Assembly: GCF_012396315.1 (NCBI RefSeq)
Contig: NZ_JAAXPF010000010.1
Coordinates: 1-64,000, forward strand
Direction: 5' to 3'
Source: Corynebacterium mucifaciens
GTDB taxonomy: Bacteria; Actinomycetota; Actinomycetes; Mycobacteriales; Mycobacteriaceae
DNA length: 64,000 nucleotides
Part shown: one piece after another, positions 25,588-31,125 of the stretch
Layout of the letters: each line of letters opens with the position of its first letter
How positions within the stretch are numbered: position 1 is the first letter of the stretch
The notes under the pieces: model-generated
What the model was told of the DNA's origin: nothing
The model's input: only the letters and a program-made list of their open reading frames with translations
The model's database searches: none
Translations under genes and position numbers: made by a program

Positions 25588-25884
25588 TTAGGTATTCGAC
25601 GGGGCGGGATTCGCCCCCGGCCACAGACGCACTTCGAGTCCGACTTCGAGCCGGGCCATGGTCTCCAGGGACGGCCAAGTGTTGCCGTTGAGGATGTCCG
25701 AGATAGTCGAGGCGGCGACGCCAGACTTCTCCGCGACCCCCTTGACGCTTCGGTAGCGGTTCCGCTCGCGCCGGAGGTTAATCACCATGGCCTGGATCAT
25801 CTGGTGCTCGGGCGCGCTCACGTCGAGACTGTCAGGCCAGCCCGGGTAGAGGCTCGCGGGGCTACCTGGCTTGGGTCGTACCAT
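25588..25884 (-). CDS. XRE-like helix-turn-helix protein, paralogue 1
   Basis: A 98-aa protein with an N-terminal tail containing YPGWPDSL and a helix-turn-helix VKGVAEKSGVAASTISDILN (about 48-67). A final helix reads LEVGLEVRLWP. The same YP-x-WP segment and a final E-x-x-L-E-x-x-LWP are in the neighbouring regulator, so the two are paralogues. TACGGT lies 6 nt before the ATG, indicating a leaderless mRNA. It is expressed away from the recombinase genes and may regulate them. Confidence 0.7.
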   Translation of the reverse strand: MVRPKPGSPASLYPGWPDSLDVSAPEHQMIQAMVINLRRERNRYRSVKGVAEKSGVAASTISDILNGNTWPSLETMARLEVGLEVRLWPGANPAPSNT

Positions 25885-25890
25885 GCCCCC

Positions 25891-25896
25891 ACCGTA
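25891..25896 (-). promoter_or_regulatory. leaderless -10 box of XRE-like paralogue 1
   Basis: TACGGT on the minus strand, 6 nt from the ATG at 25884. The second paralogue has the same hexamer. Confidence 0.4.
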
Positions 25897-25920
25897 GCGG
25901 CAGGGACAAGAAGTTTGCTG

Positions 25921-26259
25921 CTAGGGGTAGTCGTAGCCGCCCTTGGAACGCAGGTGGGGCTTTCGCGAGACCTGGTGCGGCCAGAGCGACGTTTCGAGCA
26001 CCGCTTCGGCCGCCGCGACGGTGTGGACGGCGGGCCACCTTTCACCGGAGAGCCAACGACGGAGCACGGTCTCTCCAATGCCAGCCCTCTTTGCGAAGTC
26101 CTGCTGGGAACTAGCCCAGCCGCGCTCGATGTACCGCTCGATCTCGCGCACGAGTGCCTGTCGCATGCCGAGCGCCTTTGCGTAGACGGGTGGCAGCGTC
26201 TTGGCGGCAACGTTTGGCCACTCCGGGTAGGCCTCGCGCGGCGGCGGGAAAGTGGACAT
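25921..26259 (-). CDS. XRE-like helix-turn-helix protein, paralogue 2
   Basis: A 112-aa protein beginning MSTFPPPREAYPEWPNVAAK. A helical segment (ALVREIERYIERGW) is followed by the helix-turn-helix QQDFAKRAGIGETVLRRWLSG and the end AVLETSLWPHQV. It is related to the 98-aa regulator to its left in the YP-x-WP, helix-turn-helix and LWP parts. The ATG at 26259 is chosen because TACGGT stands 7 nt upstream; longer starts give a low-complexity extension. It is divergent from the first recombinase-like gene, with 86 bp between, an ideal site for control of both. Confidence 0.7.
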   Translation of the reverse strand: MSTFPPPREAYPEWPNVAAKTLPPVYAKALGMRQALVREIERYIERGWASSQQDFAKRAGIGETVLRRWLSGERWPAVHTVAAAEAVLETSLWPHQVSRKPHLRSKGGYDYP

Positions 26260-26266
26260 GGTCTTC

Positions 26267-26272
26267 ACCGTA
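26267..26272 (-). promoter_or_regulatory. leaderless -10 box of XRE-like paralogue 2
   Basis: TACGGT on the minus strand, 7 nt from the ATG at 26259, in the short region shared with the divergent recombinase operon. Confidence 0.4.
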
Positions 26273-26345
26273 CCGGGGTTCGAAGCGGGTTCCGCAGCGG
26301 TGGCCGTTCCGGGGGTACGACACTTGCTCGTGAAGGGGGCTTGTC

Positions 26346-27470
26346 GTGGGGCTAACTGTGCAAGAGCGTGAGTACGTCGAACGGCGCGTCGCTGGTTACA
26401 CACCCCAGTTTGTCAGTGGCACCACTTGGTCAACAGTCGCACCAGTAGTGCAACAGATTGCTCTGGAAGCATTCGAAAAGGGCGGTGCCGAGCACTTCCA
26501 CCTTCGGCAAAACCGCCACAGCGAGGTCTCAAAATATATGCGCGCGCTTACTCACGTCGCCGCGTATTGTCACCGCGTCGGCCGGCCAGTGACCCGCGAG
26601 ACGGTGCTCGACGTGGACGTTTGCCATGCGGCACTGAACGGCCTCGCACAAACACGCCGGAACACGGCCACGGTCCGCACGTATCTCAACAAAATCACCA
26701 CGACGCTCACCGGCACGTCGATAAGCCTTCTACCGCGCGAGCCGAAAGAGCAGGCGAAGCCGTACACAAGGAGCGACTTCGACGCGCTCCGCCATTGGGT
26801 GCAGTCGCAGTCCACGCAACTCACACGAGAGCAGGCGTACACCGTGCTGGCGCTTGGACTCGGAGCGGGTATCTGCGACGGAATGGAGACCGTCCTCGCC
26901 GACGACGTGAGCGTTCGCGACGGGGTGACGTGGGTGCGTGTGGAGAGACTGCGTGGTGCGGGGCACGCCACCGCGGTGCCAGTCGCTGCGGTCTTCGGAC
27001 CGGGTCTCGCTGCGGTAGCCGAGGCGAAAGACCCAGGCGTACCGCTTTTGCCGTACGGGGACATCAATGACCTGGTCAAGAAGGAGCTAAACCGAGGAAG
27101 GAAGTTCAAAATCTCGCTGCGCCGCCTCCGTGCGACGTGGGCGGTGCAGGTAATCCGCGCGGTCCCGCGAGAAGTTGCGGTTGCCGCTATTGGAACGACG
27201 CACTTGTACGAGTTTGAACGTCTCGCGAGGGTGAACCCCGAGCGCCCAGACACTGTGGAAGACCACGTCGAGGTGCTTACTGATCCGTACACGGACTGGC
27301 CTGGTCTGACAGCGAGCGCTGGCGGTGTCGGACATTGGGCAGGTATCGGCTCAAGAGCCGGCACCGAGGTGACGGAGCAAGGCGTAGGCCAGGGAGCCTA
27401 CCCCCAGACGGGTGAACCAAATAGTATGCATAGTGCATCTCTGCGCGTTGTTGAAGGAGGCTTAAAATGA
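26346..27470 (+). CDS. degenerate tyrosine-recombinase-like protein, paralogue A
   Basis: A 374-aa protein. An N-terminal helical core-binding-like region begins GYTPQFVSGTTWSTVAPVV, and a catalytic-like domain starts near residue 140 (KPYTRSDFDALRHW). The position of the first catalytic Arg (GAGLR in the paralogue) reads GAGICDGMETV with Cys177. A second Arg may be kept in LRRLRATWAVQV. The C-terminal Tyr aligns with Phe, so catalysis is doubtful. The GTG start has AAGGGGG 7 nt upstream. It overlaps the next gene by 4 bp. It may be an inactive partner or DNA-binding subunit. Confidence 0.6.
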   Translation: MGLTVQEREYVERRVAGYTPQFVSGTTWSTVAPVVQQIALEAFEKGGAEHFHLRQNRHSEVSKYMRALTHVAAYCHRVGRPVTRETVLDVDVCHAALNGLAQTRRNTATVRTYLNKITTTLTGTSISLLPREPKEQAKPYTRSDFDALRHWVQSQSTQLTREQAYTVLALGLGAGICDGMETVLADDVSVRDGVTWVRVERLRGAGHATAVPVAAVFGPGLAAVAEAKDPGVPLLPYGDINDLVKKELNRGRKFKISLRRLRATWAVQVIRAVPREVAVAAIGTTHLYEFERLARVNPERPDTVEDHVEVLTDPYTDWPGLTASAGGVGHWAGIGSRAGTEVTEQGVGQGAYPQTGEPNSMHSASLRVVEGGLK

Positions 27471-28639
27471 GTGAAACGTGCAGTACAAAGCGTGATCCGA
27501 TGCCAGCTTGCTGCGATTGCCGTAAACACTTTGACCGGCGCATGAGCCGTTTCTGGACCTTGACGACCTCTCGGTGTCGACCCAGGCTGGTGCTATCTCA
27601 CTCCACCACAGAGATAGCCCACGCACCCACCACCTACGGCGTGGGCGGACAAGGACAATTCGACATGCCCACCACACCACATGAGGTCATCGCCGGATAC
27701 ACCCCGACGGTCCTGCCGAGGGCTCGCTGGGACGCGGTTCGCACCTTCGTCACGGACGCCGTTTCGACTGCCGTGACGGATGACTGGAGCGCGGACAAGA
27801 CCCGCGCCACGCTTCGTACCGTTGCTCGACTCGCGGACTACGTTTCGATGTCCGGACGGGAAGTCTCGGTCGAGTCCGTGTTTACCGAAGCCACAGTCAA
27901 TGCTTTTGTAGACCAGTCTGGGTACAGCACCCACGTCCAAGGCACGACCAGGTCATTGCTTCGCGTTGTCGGCCAGGCCGCTCACCGGCACTACGACACG
28001 CCGAGGCAGCGCCCTCAGTACGGAACCGACAAGAAGAGCGCCCCGTACACACAGGACGAGATGACTCGCCTACGCCATTGGGCGGACGGTGAGGCCACTG
28101 TCCAGCGCCGTCAGCAGGCCACCCTGCTCCTGGCGTTGACCCTCGGCGCGGGCCTTCGCTCCGGAGAGGTCGCGACGCTTACCGCTGCGGATGTCGAAAC
28201 GGACGAGACCGGGACGGTGGTGTACCCGTCGGGCTACCGCGGGGCGGGACGTCGTTTTGTACCCGTAGACCACGAATGGGTGCAGCCGATTCGAGAAGCC
28301 GTCGAGCGAGCCAAAGACCTGGACTCGTGGCTGTTCCGCCCGGAACGGACAACCTCGTCGGCCGGTACGGTGGCGCTTTTCACGAAGCGCTCGCACCGTC
28401 CGTCGCTGGCCGTGGACATGAGTCGCGCCCGTACGACCTGGATTGTCACCCAAGTCCGCCGGGGCGTTCCAGAGTCCGCAGTGATTGAGGCCGCGGGCTT
28501 GAGCGACTTGCAGCACTACCGGAAATTCCTGGTCAACGCGGAACAAATCACGGCGCGAGAAGCGAGGTCGCTGTTGCACGGAGGTCCGAGCCGGGAAGCG
28601 GGACGGGCTTCCCTCACCGTGATTCGAGGCGGGGCGTAA
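27467..28639 (+). CDS. tyrosine-recombinase-like protein, paralogue B
   Basis: A 390-aa protein homologous to the preceding one over the shared GYTP start, APYTQDEMTRLRHWADGE, the GYRGAGRRFVPV strand and SRARTTWIVTQVRRGVP. It retains the first Arg in GAGLRSGEVATL (about Arg231) and has an AGLSDLQHYRKFL end where the active Tyr would lie. The H-x-x-R box is altered. GAAGGAGG precedes the ATG that overlaps the upstream stop. The Cys-rich first 66 residues have no match in the paralogue, so an internal ATG at 27665 (AAGGA upstream) is a serious alternative start. Confidence 0.6.
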   Translation: MSETCSTKRDPMPACCDCRKHFDRRMSRFWTLTTSRCRPRLVLSHSTTEIAHAPTTYGVGGQGQFDMPTTPHEVIAGYTPTVLPRARWDAVRTFVTDAVSTAVTDDWSADKTRATLRTVARLADYVSMSGREVSVESVFTEATVNAFVDQSGYSTHVQGTTRSLLRVVGQAAHRHYDTPRQRPQYGTDKKSAPYTQDEMTRLRHWADGEATVQRRQQATLLLALTLGAGLRSGEVATLTAADVETDETGTVVYPSGYRGAGRRFVPVDHEWVQPIREAVERAKDLDSWLFRPERTTSSAGTVALFTKRSHRPSLAVDMSRARTTWIVTQVRRGVPESAVIEAAGLSDLQHYRKFLVNAEQITAREARSLLHGGPSREAGRASLTVIRGGA

Positions 28640-28672
28640 GCGCCCCAGAACTAACCAAGCCATAGCCGCAAA

Positions 28673-28712
28673 ACCCCTGGTGAGCACCCGGGGCGAGTCC
28701 TTTATTGCCGAA
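28673..28712 (+). terminator. possible attenuator between recombinase-like and DDE-like genes
   Basis: CCCCTGG and CCCGGGG can pair over 6 of 7 positions, followed at short distance by TCCTTTATT. It may reduce expression of the DDE-like gene. Confidence 0.3.
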
Positions 28713-28739
28713 AACACCCGCGAGAGGAGGTGAACCACG

Positions 28740-30710
28740 ATGTCCCAACACATTGACAGCGACTGGTACGAGCAGGTGCGTCAGCTCTTAGCGAAAGACG
28801 GGGCAGTCAAGCCGTCGAAGAAGCGGAAGAAGGCTTGGGACGAGGCGCTAGTTGCCTCGTCCGAGACGGAGCTCGAAGTACGCGAAGAGAAGACCGCAGA
28901 CCGCGACTGGCTGTATATCGAGCAGCGGCGCGAAGTTTACTCCACAGTGAAGTTGGCCTGGGACATTGTGGAACGCTCCGGGGTCGTCGGCCTTGTGGAG
29001 CAATGGCGCGTCGAGGACGGCCTCATTACGAACAAGGGTGGGCGGCCCAGGAAAGTGAGTATCCACGCTGCGCTTACGCTCTGGATTCTGCTCGCCATCC
29101 AACGACAAGCGCAGCACTTCCAGGACATGGGCCGCACTATCGCATTCGGTCTTACGCCTGCAATCTGGTCCTTACTCGGCCTGGAAGAAGAGGGGTTCGA
29201 CGTCAAAGACAAGCGTCAGCGTCGCAAGATTCGCAAGCGCTGGGCTGACCGTGTCTGGTACACGATCTGGGTGACCCGCGAGACCATGGAGCCCTACCCG
29301 GAGATTCGACTGCGAGAGCGGTACACCGTCGGCGAGTGGCTCGACTTGGTCCCCGGCGGCCAACTCGATGTCAACGACGACGAGGAGACTGCGGCTTTCC
29401 GCGAGAAGCGACGCAATCGCGGAACGGAGTTCTCGAACCGGCTTATATGGGCCTCAGTCGAACTGATGAATCCCGAGGCTTTCGCTTCGTGGGACGGCAC
29501 GGTCGCCGTTGACGGTACCTCGCTCCAGGTGTCTAAGCGCGGCACGCCGGCACGCAAGCGGATGCGCCAGGGGTCTGTGCCAGACGACGCTTTAGTGGCG
29601 TCGACCCCTGTGGCTGGTTGGCACCACAAGGAGACCACCAACCATGACGGGGAGAATCCGGAGGTTAAGGGTGGAACCTACGTATGGGGTTTCGAGGCGA
29701 CCATCGCCGCGATGACCGGCGACGGGTTTGCGAAACGGGGTGGTAACCCGGGGCTCATTTTGGGCATGGGCTTCCACCGTCCGGGTGTGAACCCCACCGA
29801 GCGTCTCTGGGAGGCACTCCAAAACGTCACCGAGCGTCCCGAACTTCCTCGCGGCTACATGCTGTTCGACCGCCTCTACCCAGCGCAGAAGCCGGAGAGA
29901 ATGCACATTCCGCTGCGAGAAGAGGGGTATGACCTCGTCTTCGACTACAAGGACAAAAACCGGGGTTACCAGACAACCCTGCCGTCCGGCGCGGTGGTCA
30001 TTGACGGCGGACTCTACTCGCCGGGAATCCAGTCTTTCCCTGGTCTCATAGACCCGCACTCCGAGTACGAGGCTGGCGACATTGACCACGAGACGTACAT
30101 GAGCCGACTGGAGGGGCGGAAGCGGTTCGCGCTTGCCACAAAAGGCACCAAAAGCAGTGCCGGTGACCGCCGCTTCCGGTGCCCAGTCAAGGCTCCGGGT
30201 TCGGCACTAGCTTGTGCTTTAGTGCCACGAGGGGACGAGAAGCCTACGGCTAAACAGCGCTTGGAGTTGACCGTAAAGGACGTGTCCAGCTTCTCTGCTG
30301 CGCCACCCGCGATTTGCCGTCAGGCCTCGGTGACCATCAAGAACAACGTCGAGGACGGTGCCCGGTGGCTCCAGCAGGGTCCCGCGTACGGGACGCCGGA
30401 ATGGCAGGAGGTGTACGGTCAGCGCAACATGATTGAAAGTCGCAACGACAAGCTCAAGAACGCTCGCGGCGTCGGTATTGGCGACTCAACTATGCGCCTC
30501 ATGCGGGGGTGGGCCGGCCAGCTGATTGCGACCGCGATTTCCTGCGTCGCCGTTAACGTGCTGTTGCTGACCTCTGATTCGGCCTGGTTTGACGAGAGCG
30601 GTGATGACAATGATCCGTCCCCGCGTGGCTATCGCGACGACCTTGACCGTAAACGCAGCGAGCGAGCGCTAGCCGGCACGTTCCCGAACGCTCCGCCAGT
30701 TGCCGCGTAA
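28740..30710 (+). CDS. DDE-transposase-like protein
   Basis: A 656-aa protein. The N-terminal third includes KGGRPRKVSIHAALTLWIL, typical of the region before the RNase-H-like core of IS4/IS1182-type transposases. Candidate catalytic residues are Asp258 (VAVDGTSLQV), Asp377 (MLFDRLYP) and Glu566 (RNMIESRNDKLK), the last followed by a helix as in Y-x-x-R-x-x-IE-x-x-x-x-x-LK signatures. An insertion of nearly 190 residues separates the second Asp and the Glu. GAGGAGGTGA precedes the ATG. It is the last gene before the right inverted repeat and probably belongs to the recombination module. Confidence 0.65.
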   Translation: MSQHIDSDWYEQVRQLLAKDGAVKPSKKRKKAWDEALVASSETELEVREEKTADRDWLYIEQRREVYSTVKLAWDIVERSGVVGLVEQWRVEDGLITNKGGRPRKVSIHAALTLWILLAIQRQAQHFQDMGRTIAFGLTPAIWSLLGLEEEGFDVKDKRQRRKIRKRWADRVWYTIWVTRETMEPYPEIRLRERYTVGEWLDLVPGGQLDVNDDEETAAFREKRRNRGTEFSNRLIWASVELMNPEAFASWDGTVAVDGTSLQVSKRGTPARKRMRQGSVPDDALVASTPVAGWHHKETTNHDGENPEVKGGTYVWGFEATIAAMTGDGFAKRGGNPGLILGMGFHRPGVNPTERLWEALQNVTERPELPRGYMLFDRLYPAQKPERMHIPLREEGYDLVFDYKDKNRGYQTTLPSGAVVIDGGLYSPGIQSFPGLIDPHSEYEAGDIDHETYMSRLEGRKRFALATKGTKSSAGDRRFRCPVKAPGSALACALVPRGDEKPTAKQRLELTVKDVSSFSAAPPAICRQASVTIKNNVEDGARWLQQGPAYGTPEWQEVYGQRNMIESRNDKLKNARGVGIGDSTMRLMRGWAGQLIATAISCVAVNVLLLTSDSAWFDESGDDNDPSPRGYRDDLDRKRSERALAGTFPNAPPVAA

Positions 30711-30782
30711 ACGCAGGCCGCACGCCTCCAGAAAAGTGTTCTGGTGGGCAGCGGCCTAGAAGTCGTGTTCGAATAGTGGAAA

Positions 30783-30825
30783 ACGCCCAGAAATTGGCAT
30801 TAACGTGCCGACTTCCGGGCGTTTG
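30783..30825 (+). terminator. terminator after the DDE-like gene
   Basis: AACGCCC and GGGCGTT form the outer stem, with an inner GGCA/TGCC. The sequence then runs into TTGGCG. Confidence 0.5.
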
Positions 30826-30924
30826 GCGTTCAGAGAAGTGCTTCTTACCAGTAGGTTGACGCACTTCTTTCTGAAAATGAGTTTGGCGGGGGTCTTGGTA
30901 GAAGTTTTCCGAACTCTTTCGAAA

Positions 30925-30941
30925 AGTTCTCCGAAACCCCC
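30925..30941. repeat. right terminal inverted repeat of 13.9-kb element
   Basis: AGTTCTCCGAAACCCCC, the inverted partner of 17006-17022 with one mismatch. Confidence 0.75.
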
Positions 30942-30989
30942 AACAACACAGCGTGCCCCAGGTGAGACTCGAACTCACACTGGACGGGT
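30941..30989. repeat. right 49-bp direct repeat inside tRNA-Leu (attR-like)
   Basis: Identical to 14488-14536. It covers the tRNA 3' half from the anticodon stem plus the trailer ACAACACAGCG. The first base matches only because the element ends in C. Confidence 0.85.
30942..30947. repeat. right target-site duplication
   Basis: AACAAC, matching 17000-17005 directly outside the left inverted repeat. Confidence 0.7.
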
Positions 30990-31027
30990 TTTGAATCCGT
31001 TGCCTCTGCCAATTGGGCTACTGGGGC
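30954..31027 (-). tRNA. tRNA with CAA anticodon (Leu, UUG codons), short variable loop
   Basis: A 74-nt cloverleaf on the minus strand. The acceptor GCCCCAG pairs with CTGGGGC plus discriminator A. The D-arm has GCC/GGC with AATTGGCAGA. The anticodon arm is ACGGA-TTCAAAA-CCCGT with one A-C mismatch, and the T-arm is GTGAG-TTCGAGT-CTCAC. The anticodon CAA reads UUG. The variable loop is only CCAGT, whereas leucine tRNAs normally have a long extra arm. CCA is not encoded. The 3' half is the integration site of the adjacent island. I recall a similar 74-nt Leu(CAA) tRNA in mycobacteria but cannot verify it. Confidence 0.85.
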
Positions 31028-31111
31028 ATCGCGGGAAAGTGTATCCCAGTGCAGCCTGAGGGAGGAAATCGCCCCGCAGGCGCTCCAACCGGGCCATGTC
31101 GGGCTGCCCGC

Positions 31112-31117
31112 TAAACT
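31112..31117 (+). promoter_or_regulatory. leaderless -10 box of polA
   Basis: TAAACT, 8 nt before the GTG at 31126, with no ribosome-binding site. Confidence 0.5.
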
Positions 31118-31125
31118 GGCCAACC

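Larger units (their letters stand above)
17006..30941. mobile_element. 13.9-kb TIR-bounded element with defence cargo and unusual recombinase module
   Basis: The ends are 17-bp inverted repeats starting GGGGG, and both sides are flanked by AACAAC. The left half carries cargo (HEPN-motif protein, two unknowns, DUF4145 protein, type III-like R-M, VOC protein). The right half carries two XRE regulators, two tyrosine-recombinase-like proteins and a DDE-like protein. It lies 12 bp beyond the 3' end of the tRNA. The DDE-like protein is the likeliest agent for TIR recognition, but this is inference. Confidence 0.75.
30711..30953. other. right end of the element, non-coding
   Basis: No gene is seen. 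It contains a terminator hairpin, a second dyad (GAAGTGC at 30834-30840 / GCACTTC at 30862-30868), and the right inverted repeat. A partial internal copy of the end motif (TTCGGAAAACTT on the minus strand) lies near 30902-30913. Confidence 0.5.
14488..30989. mobile_element. composite genomic island at tRNA-Leu(CAA)
   Basis: The region is bounded by a 49-bp direct repeat of the tRNA 3' half, interrupts the core gene order, and carries only accessory genes. It has two layers: a decayed older insertion (14537-17005), which contains a secreted protein, a tiny membrane protein, a broken gene and a diverged copy of the tRNA flank, and a younger 13.9-kb element (17006-30941) with its own inverted repeats and target duplication. 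No integrase survives in the older layer. Confidence 0.8.

Noticed and set aside
25321..26355. Long plus-strand open frame of 344 codons
   Set aside because: It is antisense to two clear helix-turn-helix genes with leaderless promoters, has no family resemblance, and is explained by high GC.
14488..30989. The whole 16.5 kb as a single prophage or ICE integrated by one tRNA recombination event
   Set aside because: The inner 17006-30941 boundaries show inverted repeats and a target duplication, and no phage structural or conjugation genes are present, so at least two separate events are needed.
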